From: an uncultured Salinimicrobium sp. | Lineage (GTDB): Bacteria; Bacteroidota; Bacteroidia; Flavobacteriales; Flavobacteriaceae | Direction: 5' to 3' | Length of the DNA: 64,000 nucleotides | NCBI GenBank assembly: GCA_946887075.1 | Contig: CAMPKA010000011.1 | Coordinates: 29,726-93,725 of the forward strand | Shown: piece after piece, positions 8,808-18,710 of the stretch | Position numbering within the stretch: the stretch's first letter is position 1 | How the letters are laid out: each line of letters begins with the position of its first letter | The notes under the pieces: model-generated | The model's input: the letters and a program-made list of their open reading frames with translations, nothing else | What the model was told of the DNA's origin: nothing | The model's database searches: none | Position numbers and translations under genes: made by a program

Positions 8808-10614
8808 AGTTTCTCTCCATTTCGGCGGCCTTGCGTTCCAGCTCTTGCTGGAATTCTTCCATCACTGGTTTTACAGTGCTTTCCGGAAGATCCGCAATCC
8901 TGATATACATCAGGCCATCTACCGCATCATTAAAGAGCGGATCCACGTTAAAAGCGACCACCCGGGCATTCTGCTTGATGTATTTCTTGATAAGGACTGG
9001 AAGTCGCAGATTCCCCGGTTCTACCTCATCGATGATCCTGTCGAACTTATTGAGATCCGCCTGCGTCTCATCGAAAACAAAATCCTTGTCCCCGTCTTTG
9101 AGCTTCACCTTAAACTCCTTTTTCGGCCGGACGAATTGTGCAATATAGGGATCGTAGTAGTGGGACCGCATAAACTCAATCATTAGGGACTTGGAAAAAT
9201 TGGAGAATTTGTTGCTGATACTGACCCCTCCGATAAGATACTTGTGCTCCGGGAACCTCAGGGTACAATGCACGATGCCCTTCCACAGCAGGAACAGGGG
9301 CATGGGTTTTTGCTGATACTCTCTGATGATGAACGCCCGGCCCATTTCAATGGACTGGGACATCATCTTATAGAGTTCGGGCTCGAACCGGAATAGATCC
9401 TGCAGATAGAAGCCGTTGATCCCATGATCGGGAAAAATTTCCGCACCCATGCCCATTCGATAGGCTCCGGCAATTTTTTTTGCGTCGTTGTCCCAAAGGA
9501 ACATCTGGTAGTAATAATCATCGAACTTGTCCAGGTCGGTAGGATTGTTAGTCCCTTCCCCAATAGCCCGGAAGGTGATTTCCCGAAGCCGTCCGATCTC
9601 CTTGAGAATATTGGGAATGATTTCCTTTTTTGCCAGAAAGACCTCGTAGTTCTTGCTTTCCAGAAGTCTTTTATCCAGTTTGCGGCAGGTCGCTATTTCC
9701 CGAAGCATCAGCTCTTCCTCCGTCTCCTGAACGATTTTTTTTGGGGATTTCTGGATTTTAAGGTTCGTCGGGATGTTCCGGTAAAATGGCTTTTTTTCGA
9801 ATGCGTTGGCCAGCATATAAGTCTTGCGCCTCAGGAAGGCGGTGAAAGGTTCAAGATGGGTGATCTCCTTCATGTCCTCAACAGGAATAGGATTTCCAAT
9901 CCGGATTTTGATCTTCCGTTTTTTCTGGGACAACATCTCGCTCGGAAGTTTTGCTGTCCTCAGGATGTCGCTGACTGAAGCGAGCCTGTAGAAGAAAGTA
10001 CTGTTTTTGGCGTGGAAATAAACAGGGATTACAGGCACTGCTGCTTTTTGGATCAGCTTCATCGCCGCAGGATCCCAGGGCCGATCCACGATCATCCTGT
10101 TGTCCCGGAAAGTGGACACTTCTCCAGCAGGAAAGATCCCCAGGGATTTTCCTTCTTTCAGGTGACGGATAGCCTCCTTCAGGCCTGACAGGCTGCTTTG
10201 CGCTTCCTTATGTTCCTCAAAGGGATTGACAGGCATGATAAAAGGCTGGAGGGGTTCGATCCTGTTGAGTAGAAAATTTGCTAGTACCTTGTAATCCGGG
10301 CGCGAACCAAGCAACAATTTCATCAGGATCATCCCGTCTATACCTCCCAGGGGGTGATTAGAAATTGTGATGAAGGGACCTGATTTCGGGATTCTTTTCA
10401 GGTCCTCCTCGGGGATGGTATAATTGATCTCAAATGCTTTTAGAATAGAATCGATGAACTCGGGAGCCGGTAAATGCTTACGCTTTTCATATTCTTTGTT
10501 GATCACTGACAATTTGGTGGTCTGGAGCACGACCCATCCGACGGAGTTGCCCAGGAACCCGAATTTTTCGAGGTTCATTACCCTGGCGACTTCTTTTGCG
10601 CTGACTATTCCCAT
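8803..10614 (-). CDS. olsF: Fused lysophospholipid acyltransferase / GNAT N-acyltransferase (OlsF-like)
   Basis: A 603-residue two-domain protein. The N-terminal half is a PlsC-type acyltransferase: NHPLGGIDG at 86-94 supplies the His...Asp motif, and IFPAGEVSTF is the later substrate motif. The C-terminal half (about 320-530) resembles the GNAT-type N-acyltransferases of ornithine and glycine lipid synthesis (OlsB/GlsB). The same architecture is known as OlsF in Flavobacterium johnsoniae and Serratia, where one protein makes ornithine lipids by N- and then O-acylation. The role here is inferred, and glycine rather than ornithine could be the head group. It lies 11 bases after lysC in a run that begins with a GNAT gene. 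Confidence 0.82.
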   Translation of the reverse strand: MGIVSAKEVARVMNLEKFGFLGNSVGWVVLQTTKLSVINKEYEKRKHLPAPEFIDSILKAFEINYTIPEEDLKRIPKSGPFITISNHPLGGIDGMILMKLLLGSRPDYKVLANFLLNRIEPLQPFIMPVNPFEEHKEAQSSLSGLKEAIRHLKEGKSLGIFPAGEVSTFRDNRMIVDRPWDPAAMKLIQKAAVPVIPVYFHAKNSTFFYRLASVSDILRTAKLPSEMLSQKKRKIKIRIGNPIPVEDMKEITHLEPFTAFLRRKTYMLANAFEKKPFYRNIPTNLKIQKSPKKIVQETEEELMLREIATCRKLDKRLLESKNYEVFLAKKEIIPNILKEIGRLREITFRAIGEGTNNPTDLDKFDDYYYQMFLWDNDAKKIAGAYRMGMGAEIFPDHGINGFYLQDLFRFEPELYKMMSQSIEMGRAFIIREYQQKPMPLFLLWKGIVHCTLRFPEHKYLIGGVSISNKFSNFSKSLMIEFMRSHYYDPYIAQFVRPKKEFKVKLKDGDKDFVFDETQADLNKFDRIIDEVEPGNLRLPVLIKKYIKQNARVVAFNVDPLFNDAVDGLMYIRIADLPESTVKPVMEEFQQELERKAAEMERNS

Positions 10615-10625
10615 AGGGAGGGGGT

Positions 10626-11888
10626 TTAGGAAGCATAACTGCCGCTGACGACGATCTGGGTGGTTTCCTGGGTGGATTGTCTGAGGAGGATCTCTTTGTC
10701 CTTTTCCAGGTTCTTCACCGCGGTACTATCGAAGTGCCTGACGGTATAAAGATCCACCCCTTCCCTGCAACTTACCCTGAAAGTCGCCTTAAGCTGCCTG
10801 ATTAACTTCTCTAAGTTATTAAATTTATTGTCAACACATACAGAAAAGCTGATCGCGGAATTCTGAATAAGGTCAACCTTGATCTGATACTGGTGGAACA
10901 GTGCAAAGATATGACTGATGTTTTTCTCCATGATAAAGGAGAAGTCAAGAGAAGAAAGCGAGATCAGGACCTGGTTCCTTTTGACTATAAAACAAGGCAC
11001 CTTGGGAGAAATTCCAGGACCTTTCCGAACCACTGTCCCTTCCTCTGACGGAACCACAAAGGACTTAACGAACAGGGGAATTTCTTTTCTCTGTAGCGGC
11101 TGCAGGGTTTTCGGATGTATAACTGAGGCACCGTAAAAAGCCAGCTCGATGGCTTCCTCGTAGGAAATCTGGCGTAGCAGCACCGGTTGGGGGAAACTCC
11201 TGGGATCAGCATTGAGAACTCCAGGAACATCCTTCCAAATCGTTACGCTGTCGCAGTCCAGGCAGTAGGCGAAAATCGCAGCGGTATAGTCACTGCCTTC
11301 CCTGCCAAGGCTGGTGGAGAAATTATTGTCGTCTGCCCCGATGAATCCCTGGGTGACGGTGAGTCCGCCAGGGTCCACCTGGGCAATAATCTGCTCCTGT
11401 GTTTCCTCCCATTGTACTTGCGCGTCCCTGTAGGTGCTATCGGTTCTAATACAGCTTCGGGCGTCCAACCACATATTCTGATGTCCCCTAGACTCGAGAT
11501 AAGCACTCATGATCCTGGTCGAAAGCAGTTCGCCATAAACGATCACCTGATCATAGACGTAATCATAATTCTCAGACCTGTTGTGTTCCAGAAAATTGTT
11601 CAGATCTGAAAAAAGGGCGTCGATCCGGCTAAAGACGGAAGGCTGACCGACAGGAAAGAGGTCTTTTATGATCTGCTGATGAAACCCGCGGACCGCTTCC
11701 AGGATTTCCTTATGATTGCCCTGACCAAGATATTCCCTGACGACTTCCTCCAGGGCGTTGGTCATTTTCCCCATGGCGGAAATCACGACGACCTTTCCGC
11801 TAACACCACTGCTTTCCAGAACCCGTACCGCATTACGGACACCGTTTGCATCCTTTACGGACGCACCTCCGAACTTGTATACCTTCAT
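10626..11888 (-). CDS. lysC: Aspartate kinase
   Basis: Phosphorylates aspartate at the head of the lysine/diaminopimelate, threonine and methionine pathway. The 420-residue protein begins with KFGGASV, the family motif (usually KFGGTSV). It also has VVISAMGKMTN, the substrate segment GREGSDYTAA, and a C-terminal region of about 120 residues where ACT domains bind the feedback inhibitor. It is monofunctional; no homoserine dehydrogenase domain follows. It overlaps the upstream GNAT gene by four bases and precedes olsF by 11, so the three are probably one transcript. Confidence 0.95.
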   Translation of the reverse strand: MKVYKFGGASVKDANGVRNAVRVLESSGVSGKVVVISAMGKMTNALEEVVREYLGQGNHKEILEAVRGFHQQIIKDLFPVGQPSVFSRIDALFSDLNNFLEHNRSENYDYVYDQVIVYGELLSTRIMSAYLESRGHQNMWLDARSCIRTDSTYRDAQVQWEETQEQIIAQVDPGGLTVTQGFIGADDNNFSTSLGREGSDYTAAIFAYCLDCDSVTIWKDVPGVLNADPRSFPQPVLLRQISYEEAIELAFYGASVIHPKTLQPLQRKEIPLFVKSFVVPSEEGTVVRKGPGISPKVPCFIVKRNQVLISLSSLDFSFIMEKNISHIFALFHQYQIKVDLIQNSAISFSVCVDNKFNNLEKLIRQLKATFRVSCREGVDLYTVRHFDSTAVKNLEKDKEILLRQSTQETTQIVVSGSYAS

Positions 11889-12367
11889 AGATTTGTTTCT
11901 ACGAATTTGGTGATTCCTTTTTCATCCATCTGTACCGTATACCAGTCCTTTAGGATAGTCGCGCCACTGCGCCTGTAGAATTCAATAGCGTTATGATTCC
12001 AATCCAGAACCACCCACTCTACTCTTTTCAGTCCCTCTTTTCTGGCGAACCTGATAACCTCCTTGTAAAGCGCATTTCCGATTCCCTTTCCTCTTTTTTC
12101 CTTTCGCACGATCAGGTCCTCCAAATGAAGGGTTTTTCCCTTCCAGGTTGAGAATCGGTAGTAGAACAGCGCCATTCCTTCAATCATCCCTTCGCACTCT
12201 GCAACAAAGGCGTGAAACATCGGATGTTCCCCGAAACCCTCGCGCTGCAACTCCTCAACACTTGTCTCTACTGCATCGGGTTCTTTCTCAAAGGCTGCCA
12301 ATTCCCGAATGAGCTCCAGGACAGCCGGCATGTCCTCCTTCTGGGCTTTTCTTATTTTAACTCCCAT
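11885..12367 (-). CDS. GNAT N-acetyltransferase (SAT1-like)
   Basis: A 160-residue acetyl-CoA-dependent N-acetyltransferase. The acetyl-CoA loop RGKGIGNALYKE and the C-terminal DWNHNAIEFYRRSGA are present. Overall length and the segments AAFEKEPDAVE and LEDLIV match the diamine / thialysine N-acetyltransferase subgroup (spermidine/spermine acetyltransferase-like). The substrate is therefore probably a small amine or lysine analogue, but this is inference. It is the first gene of the minus-strand lysC-olsF run and diverges from fbp. Confidence 0.85.
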   Translation of the reverse strand: MGVKIRKAQKEDMPAVLELIRELAAFEKEPDAVETSVEELQREGFGEHPMFHAFVAECEGMIEGMALFYYRFSTWKGKTLHLEDLIVRKEKRGKGIGNALYKEVIRFARKEGLKRVEWVVLDWNHNAIEFYRRSGATILKDWYTVQMDEKGITKFVETNL

Positions 12368-12383
12368 ATCGAATATTTCTAAA

Positions 12384-12391
12384 CAAAAGTA
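12384..12391 (-). promoter_or_regulatory. -7 element of the GNAT-lysC-olsF operon
   Basis: TACTTTTG on the minus strand (exact TAnnTTTG) lies 17 bases before the GNAT start codon. No TTG is seen at the -33 distance. Confidence 0.45.
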
Positions 12392-12424
12392 GGGGATAGA
12401 TTTTAAAAAAAATTTGCGAAAACG

Positions 12425-12459
12425 TTTGAGTGCTGTAAAAAATATTTGGGTTAGTTTTG
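12425..12459 (+). promoter_or_regulatory. Promoter of fbp
   Basis: TTTG at 12425-12428 and TAGTTTTG at 12452-12459 are separated by 23 bases, which fits the Bacteroidota -33/-7 pattern at the long end of its spacing. The fbp start codon follows 28 bases later. It is divergent with the GNAT promoter. Confidence 0.6.
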
Positions 12460-12487
12460 CTCGACAGTAACATTTCAGCAGTTAAAA

Positions 12488-13498
12488 ATGGTCAGGAAAA
12501 ACCAAACCCTCGGAGAATTTATCATAGAGAATCAGGCCGAATTTGCCTATTCTTCAGGAGAGCTTTCCAGGTTGATAAATTCAATCCGGTTGGCCGCAAA
12601 GGTAGTCAATCACGAGGTGAATAAGGCAGGCCTGGTGGACATCACCGGGGCAGCCGGGGAGACCAACGTTCAGGGGGAAGATCAGCAAAAGTTGGATGTA
12701 TATGCCAACGACAAGTTCATTCAGACCCTTACCAACCGGGAGATAGTTTGTGGAATCGCTTCAGAGGAAAATGACAGTTTCATCACCATTGCCGGATCGA
12801 ACAATGATCATAAGAACAAATACGTGGTTCTCATGGATCCGCTGGACGGGAGCAGTAATATCGATGTCAATGTGTCTGTGGGTTCCATATTCTCTATCTA
12901 CAGGCGGATCACGCCGGTGGGAACCCCGGTCCAACTGGAAGATTTCCTGCAGCCTGGCCATAAGCAGGTGGCTGCCGGATATGTTGTCTATGGAACATCC
13001 ACGATGCTGGTTTATACCACTGGCCACGGGGTGAACGGATTCACCCTGAATCCGGCCCTGGGGTCCTGGTACCTCTCCCATCCCGACATGAAATTTCCGC
13101 CTACCGGACGTATCTACTCCGTGAATGAAGGGAACTATGTACATTTTCCACAGGGGGTGAAGGATTACATCAAGTATTGTCAGGAGGAGGAAGGGGACAG
13201 GCCATACACTTCCCGTTATATCGGTTCCCTCGTTTCGGATTTTCACCGAAACATGATCAAGGGCGGGATCTATTTCTATCCGACGAGTTCCAAAGCTCCT
13301 AACGGAAAGCTTAGGCTGCTTTATGAATGTAATCCGATGGCCTTTATTGCCGAACAGGCAGGAGGGAAGGCCAGTGACGGCTATCGTCGGATCCTCGATA
13401 TCGAACCGGAAGAACTCCATCAGCGGGTTCCATTTTTCTGTGGCAGCAGGGAAATGGTGGAAAAAGCCGAGGAGTTCATGGCCCGGCACAGGAAATGA
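12488..13498 (+). CDS. fbp: Class 1 fructose-1,6-bisphosphatase
   Basis: Hydrolyses fructose-1,6-bisphosphate to fructose-6-phosphate, the committed step of gluconeogenesis. The 336-residue protein has the class 1 metal-binding signature [10 protein letters not shown] (117-126), the acidic pair in ASEEND (91-96), and the C-terminal substrate region [21 protein letters not shown]. Length is normal for class 1. It has its own promoter; the repair cluster begins 80 bases downstream. Confidence 0.97.
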   Translation: MVRKNQTLGEFIIENQAEFAYSSGELSRLINSIRLAAKVVNHEVNKAGLVDITGAAGETNVQGEDQQKLDVYANDKFIQTLTNREIVCGIASEENDSFITIAGSNNDHKNKYVVLMDPLDGSSNIDVNVSVGSIFSIYRRITPVGTPVQLEDFLQPGHKQVAAGYVVYGTSTMLVYTTGHGVNGFTLNPALGSWYLSHPDMKFPPTGRIYSVNEGNYVHFPQGVKDYIKYCQEEEGDRPYTSRYIGSLVSDFHRNMIKGGIYFYPTSSKAPNGKLRLLYECNPMAFIAEQAGGKASDGYRRILDIEPEELHQRVPFFCGSREMVEKAEEFMARHRK

Positions 13499-13578
13499 CC
13501 AATGGGCCACCGCTGAGGGATTTTTAATTTTTTCCTAATGGAATTCCCGGCCTCCTGAAAAAGTCCTACCTTGAATTC

Positions 13579-14628
13579 ATGCCGGAAGAAAACAGGAAAA
13601 AACCCTTGCTGTGTTTCGACGAAAAGGGGATCTGCTGCGAAGAGGCGGGAGTATACCTCGATCCCTGGAAACCAGTGGAAAATGCCATCATTACCCACGG
13701 ACATGCCGACCACTCCCGATGGGGCCACAACAGGTATATCACCCACCATAGCAATGTCCCGATCCTCAGGCACAGGCTCGGTGAAATAACGGTGTCCGGC
13801 AGGGAATACGGAGAAAGTTTTAGAATTAACAACGTGAAATTCACCCTATATCCTGCGGGTCATATTGTAGGGTCCTCCCAGGTACGGGTGGAGCATAAGG
13901 GGGAGGTATGGGTGTTCAGCGGGGATTATAAGACGGAACCAGACGGTATTTCGGTTCCCTTCGAACCTGTTGCCTGCGATGCCTTTATTACGGAAAGCAC
14001 CTTTGGGCTTCCGGCCTTTACCTGGCTTCCTCAGCAGGAGGTAATGCAGGATATTAATCAATGGTGGCAACAGAATATCCTGGAAGGGAAGACCTCAATG
14101 CTTTTTGGTTACGCTCTTGGAAAGGCGCAACGCCTCCTGAAATCCCTTGATCCTTCGATTGGTCCTATTTATACGCATGGTGCGATAGAGAATATGACCG
14201 AGGTCATCAGACCTCTGACTTCCTTGCCGCCGACCATCAGAATGACCCGGGAAGTTTCAAAGGAAAGTATCCGGGGAGCAATGGTCCTGGCACCCCCCAG
14301 TGCCCAGGGAAGTTCCTGGCTGCGAAAAATGGTTCCTTATGAAACCGGCATGGCCAGCGGGTGGATGGCCTTCAGGGGGGCAAGGCGCCGGAGGGCCGTT
14401 GACAGGGGATTCGTGCTGTCCGACCACGCCGACTGGCATGGACTCCTGGGTGCGATCAAAGCGACCGGATGTGAGCGCGTCATCTGCACCCACGGGTACG
14501 CGGACATCTTCTGCCGATATCTCGGTGAGATCGGCTATGATGCCAGAACCGCAAAAACACAGTACGAAGGGGAACTTGCAGAGATGGAGGCAAAAGGCGA
14601 GGAGGAGAACCAGACACAGGAGCCATGA
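13579..14628 (+). CDS. Ligase-associated DNA exonuclease (metallo-beta-lactamase fold)
   Basis: A 349-residue metal-dependent nuclease of the MBL / beta-CASP-like group. The metal motif THGHADH is at 39-45, followed by AGHIVGSSQV, SGDYKTEPDG, SDHADW and CTHGY, which supply the remaining metal ligands. It matches the putative exonuclease found next to ATP-dependent ligases in bacterial repair clusters. It is the first gene of a four-gene run: its stop overlaps the ligase start (ATGA), and helicase and endonuclease genes follow. Its exact DNA substrate polarity is not evident from sequence. Confidence 0.9.
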   Translation: MPEENRKKPLLCFDEKGICCEEAGVYLDPWKPVENAIITHGHADHSRWGHNRYITHHSNVPILRHRLGEITVSGREYGESFRINNVKFTLYPAGHIVGSSQVRVEHKGEVWVFSGDYKTEPDGISVPFEPVACDAFITESTFGLPAFTWLPQQEVMQDINQWWQQNILEGKTSMLFGYALGKAQRLLKSLDPSIGPIYTHGAIENMTEVIRPLTSLPPTIRMTREVSKESIRGAMVLAPPSAQGSSWLRKMVPYETGMASGWMAFRGARRRRAVDRGFVLSDHADWHGLLGAIKATGCERVICTHGYADIFCRYLGEIGYDARTAKTQYEGELAEMEAKGEEENQTQEP

Positions 14629-16208
14629 GAGATTTTGCCATGCTGATCAAGGAACTGGATTCCACAAACAAAACCAATGTAAAGGTGGAAGCGCTTACCC
14701 GGTATCTAAAAAGGGCAGCCGACAAAGACAAAGTCTGGGCGATTGCCGTGCTTTCACATCGTAGGCCCCCCCGTCCCGTAAACACGACCATGCTGAGGCA
14801 TTTTGCCGCAGAACTGGCGAGGATTCCGCTCTGGTTGTTCGAGGAATCCTATCATATTGTAGGGGACCTGGCAGAGACTATAGCCCTTGTCATTCCACCC
14901 GCTGAGGAATCCACAGAGAAGCCACTTTCCCAATTCCTCGAAGAGATGATCCAGCTGAAAACGGCACCTGAAGCAGAAAAAAAGGAATACCTGCATGAAA
15001 ATTGGACTGCCCTGAACTACTATGAAAGGTTCGTATTCACAAAATTGATCACCGGAAGTTTCCGGATAGGAGTCAGCCAGAAATTAATGACCCGGGCACT
15101 GGCCAGGGCCACCGATATAGATGAAGATATTTTAGCCTATAAGCTTATGGGGAGCTGGGATCCGGGACAGATCAGTTTCGAAAAACTGATTTTGGATCAC
15201 CAGGAGGAGGACTACTTTTCCAAACCTTACCCGTTTTACCTGGCCTACGCCATTGAGGGTCCGCCAGAAACGTTAGGCGATCCCGGTATCTGGAGTGCAG
15301 AACACAAATGGGACGGGATCAGGGCACAGCTGATCGTCCGAAACCAGGAGATGTTCCTCTGGACAAGGGGAGAGGAGCTAGTGACAGATAAATACCCGGA
15401 ATTTCTGCCGCTGGCGGAATGGCTTCCTGACGGTACCGTGCTAGATGGAGAAATCTTAGCCTTTCGAGATGGAGAAATAGGCAGTTTCAATGATCTTCAA
15501 ACCAGGATCGGTCGCAAAAGGATCACCAAGGCACTTCTGGAAAAGGTTCCGGTAATTCTAAAGGCATATGATGTTCTGGAGTGGGAGGGGAAGGATGTCC
15601 GTAGCCTTGCCTTTGCGGACCGTAGAAGGATTCTGGAGAAGTTATACCGGCAGGTTGCTTTTGATTCCCCGCTGCATCTGTCAGAGACCATCAGCTTTGA
15701 CAATTGGGAGGAGGCGGCGAGGGAACGGGAACGGGCCAGGGAGGTAAAAAGTGAGGGGCTCATGCTGAAACGGTGGGACTCCCCTTACCTGGTCGGGCGA
15801 AAAAAGGGAGATTGGTGGAAGTGGAAGGTCGCTCCCCTGACTGTTGACGCTGTTCTCACCTATGCCATGCGAGGTCACGGACGTCGATCCAACCTTTTTA
15901 CCGATTACACCTTCGGGCTTTGGGACGGCACAGAACTGGTGACTTTTGCCAAAGCCTATTCAGGTCTTACCGATGCGGAATTCCGGCAAGTCGATTCCTG
16001 GATTAAGAGCAATACGATCGAGAGGTTTGGACCTGTGAGAAGTGTAAAGCCTGAACTTGTGTTCGAAATTGCCTTCGAAGGAATTGCCTTTTCTTCCCGC
16101 CATAAGAGCGGTGTTGCGACCCGGTTTCCCCGGATCCTGAGATGGCGGCAGGACAAAAAACCTGAGGAAGCTAATTCCCTTGAGGAGCTTAAACAATTGA
16201 TTTCCTGA
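14625..16208 (+). CDS. ATP-dependent DNA ligase (repair-cluster type)
   Basis: Seals DNA nicks using ATP through a lysyl-AMP intermediate. The 527-residue protein has an N-terminal helical DNA-binding domain (about 1-200). The nucleotidyltransferase core then carries the nucleophile Lys228 in EHKWDGIR, the later motif LDGEILAFRDGE, EGLMLKRWDSPY and the WWKWK motif V region. An OB-fold C-terminus carries VFEIAFEGIAFSSRHKSG. It resembles the ATP-dependent ligase encoded with Lhr-Core and MPE in Pseudomonas putida. It is not the replicative NAD-dependent LigA, which must lie elsewhere. Tight spacing on both sides implies one operon. Confidence 0.94.
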   Translation: MRDFAMLIKELDSTNKTNVKVEALTRYLKRAADKDKVWAIAVLSHRRPPRPVNTTMLRHFAAELARIPLWLFEESYHIVGDLAETIALVIPPAEESTEKPLSQFLEEMIQLKTAPEAEKKEYLHENWTALNYYERFVFTKLITGSFRIGVSQKLMTRALARATDIDEDILAYKLMGSWDPGQISFEKLILDHQEEDYFSKPYPFYLAYAIEGPPETLGDPGIWSAEHKWDGIRAQLIVRNQEMFLWTRGEELVTDKYPEFLPLAEWLPDGTVLDGEILAFRDGEIGSFNDLQTRIGRKRITKALLEKVPVILKAYDVLEWEGKDVRSLAFADRRRILEKLYRQVAFDSPLHLSETISFDNWEEAARERERAREVKSEGLMLKRWDSPYLVGRKKGDWWKWKVAPLTVDAVLTYAMRGHGRRSNLFTDYTFGLWDGTELVTFAKAYSGLTDAEFRQVDSWIKSNTIERFGPVRSVKPELVFEIAFEGIAFSSRHKSGVATRFPRILRWRQDKKPEEANSLEELKQLIS

Positions 16209-16210
16209 CC

Positions 16211-18700
16211 GTGAAACCGCCCACTCCAAAGAAACTCCTACCGACGGAGGTGCCAGATTTGATCGCTGTCGCCCAGGACTGGTTTGCCCGACGGCACTGG
16301 CAGCCTTTTCCTTTCCAGGTTCAATGTTGGAGAGCTTTCCTGGAGGGTAAAAACGGGTTGCTCAATGCCCCCACAGGTAGCGGCAAGACCTATGCCCTCT
16401 GGATCCCAATTGTCCTGGACCAGATCCGGAAAACCGAGATTTCGGGCTCGAGATCCAGCGGGCTCAAAGCAATCTGGGTCACGCCGCTTCGCGCTCTTTC
16501 TGTAGAAATCGAACAGGCAGCGAACCGGTTCCTCGAGGGAATCGGAAGTGATATGACGGTAGGCATTAGGACTGGCGATACGCCTCAAAAACTGAGAATA
16601 TCCCAGAAGAAGAAAATGCCTGACCTGCTGATTACCACTCCAGAAAGCCTGCACCTGCTGCTCTCGTCAAGGGACTACGACAAGCTGTTTCACCGGCTTT
16701 CCGCTGTTGTGGTCGATGAATGGCATGAATTGCTTGGCAGTAAAAGGGGCGTCCAGATCGAATTGGCGCTCTCAAGATTGAAGAATATGATCCCCGACTT
16801 ACGGATCTGGGGGATTTCCGCTACCATCGGCAATCTTCAGGAGGCGCGGGAGGTGCTCCTGGGAACCGATTCTCCCGCCCTGAAGCAGTCAGAACTCGTG
16901 GTGGCTGACATTCCTAAGGAAATCGAGGTGAGGTCGATTATACCTGCCAAAATGGAAACCTTTCCCTGGCGGGGTCACCTTGGGCTCCATCTTCTGGATG
17001 AGGTCGTGTCCATTGTGAAAAGCAGCAAGACCACCCTCCTCTTTACCAACACACGTTCCCAATGCGAAATCTGGTTTCAGCGGATCCTCGAGAAATATCC
17101 GGAATTTGCTGGAGAGATCGCAGTGCATCATGGAAGTATTGATCGTGAAACCCGGCTATGGGTCGAAGAGGCCATACGGGAGGAAAGGCTGAAAGCGGTG
17201 GTTGCCACTTCCAGTCTTGACCTGGGCGTGGATTTTGCTCCTGTGGAAACCATCATCCAGATTGGCGGACCTAAAGGGGTAGCCCGGTTTATTCAGCGGG
17301 CAGGGAGAAGCGGGCATCGGCCAGAGGCTAAATCAGTGATTTATTTTCTGCCGACTCACGCCATGGAACTTATTGAAGCATCAGCCTTGAAAAAGGCTGT
17401 AAAGCATTCCGTAGTTGAGGAACGCATCCCCTACCTGGGGAGTTTCGACGTTCTGATCCAGTATCTTACAACCCTGGCCGTATCAGACGGGTTCTATCCC
17501 GAGCGCATTTTCCCCGAAGTAAAGGCCACTTTCTGTTATAGGGATATCAGCCGTGAGGAATGGCAATGGGTGCTAAATTTTATTACCAAAGGGAGTCAGA
17601 GCCTTCAGGCCTATGATGAATTCAAAAAAGTCGAAATCGAGGAAGATGGCCGGTTTAAAGTCCACAGCAAGGCGGTCGCCACACGACATCGGCTCCAGAT
17701 CGGTACAATCGTGGGCGATGCCCTGCTGGTAGTGAAATTCCTCGGAGGATCTTATCTGGGAACCATCGAGGAATCCTTCATATCCAAACTCAATCCTGGA
17801 GATAACTTTACCTTTGCAGGAAGGAATCTGGAGCTTCACCAGGTCAGGAATATGCAGGTACTGGTAAAACGTTCCGCAAAGAAAAACAGCAGGTTCCCGA
17901 GTTGGGCAGGGGGCAGGATGACCTTCTCGGCCAGGATGAGCGAACTCCTCCGGGAAGAACTGTGGGAAGCAGCAAAAGGAACTCAGGAATCCCCTGAACT
18001 AAAAGCCCTGTCCCATACCTTCGACCGCCAGCGGAAGGAATCCCTCATTCCTACGGCCAATCAATTCCTGATCGAATCCTTTAAAACCAGGGAAGGCTAT
18101 CATACGCTGTTTTACCCCTTCGAGGGAAGATTTGTTCATGAGGCCCTTTCAAGCCTGATCGCCTACAGGTGCAGTCTTTTGAATCCGATTACCTTCTCCC
18201 TAGCGTATAATGATTATGGTTTCGAGCTACTCTCGGATCGTCCGTTGGATATCCAGCAGGTACTGGACAATGACCTGTTTACGGACGAACATCTTATGGA
18301 CGATCTTCAGACAAGCCTAAACTTCACCGAGATGGCTAAAAGGAAATTCAGAGACATAGCCGTAATTTCCGGAATGGTCTTTACAGGTTACCCTAATAAG
18401 ATGGTGCGGACAAAGCATCTTCAATCGAATTCTCAGTTGCTGTTTAGCGTGTTCAGGGATTATGAACCTGAAAATCTCCTTTTCAGACAGGCTTTTCAGG
18501 AGACCTTTGAGCACCAGCTGGAGGAGGGAAGACTCCGCCTTGCCCTGGAAAGGATTGGAACCCAGGAAAAGGTATGGATGAAATGTCAGAAGCCGACGCC
18601 CTTCTCCTTCCCGATCATTACAGACCGGATGAGGGACAAGTTGAGTTCTGAAAAGCTGGAGGACAGGATCAGACGCATGATTGCCCAGTGGGAAAATTGA
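16211..18700 (+). CDS. Ligase-associated DEXH-box helicase (Lhr-Core type)
   Basis: An 829-residue superfamily 2 helicase. Walker A APTGSGKT is at 53-60, TPLRALSVEI at 91-100, TTPESLHLLLSS follows, the DEXH box is DEWH (169-172), motif III is SATIG, and the motif VI region is FIQRAGRSGHRP. About 450 residues follow the RecA domains, as in the winged-helix and Lhr-specific domains of Lhr-Core, which translocates 3' to 5' on single-stranded DNA. It starts with GTG two bases after the ligase stop; no earlier start fits without overlapping the ligase. The last stop is 10 bases before pdeM. Confidence 0.94.
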   Translation: MKPPTPKKLLPTEVPDLIAVAQDWFARRHWQPFPFQVQCWRAFLEGKNGLLNAPTGSGKTYALWIPIVLDQIRKTEISGSRSSGLKAIWVTPLRALSVEIEQAANRFLEGIGSDMTVGIRTGDTPQKLRISQKKKMPDLLITTPESLHLLLSSRDYDKLFHRLSAVVVDEWHELLGSKRGVQIELALSRLKNMIPDLRIWGISATIGNLQEAREVLLGTDSPALKQSELVVADIPKEIEVRSIIPAKMETFPWRGHLGLHLLDEVVSIVKSSKTTLLFTNTRSQCEIWFQRILEKYPEFAGEIAVHHGSIDRETRLWVEEAIREERLKAVVATSSLDLGVDFAPVETIIQIGGPKGVARFIQRAGRSGHRPEAKSVIYFLPTHAMELIEASALKKAVKHSVVEERIPYLGSFDVLIQYLTTLAVSDGFYPERIFPEVKATFCYRDISREEWQWVLNFITKGSQSLQAYDEFKKVEIEEDGRFKVHSKAVATRHRLQIGTIVGDALLVVKFLGGSYLGTIEESFISKLNPGDNFTFAGRNLELHQVRNMQVLVKRSAKKNSRFPSWAGGRMTFSARMSELLREELWEAAKGTQESPELKALSHTFDRQRKESLIPTANQFLIESFKTREGYHTLFYPFEGRFVHEALSSLIAYRCSLLNPITFSLAYNDYGFELLSDRPLDIQQVLDNDLFTDEHLMDDLQTSLNFTEMAKRKFRDIAVISGMVFTGYPNKMVRTKHLQSNSQLLFSVFRDYEPENLLFRQAFQETFEHQLEEGRLRLALERIGTQEKVWMKCQKPTPFSFPIITDRMRDKLSSEKLEDRIRRMIAQWEN

Positions 18701-18710
18701 CCAGAGAAAC

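Noticed and set aside
12761..13510. 249-residue minus-strand frame across fbp
   Set aside because: Antisense to intact fbp with no recognisable motif.
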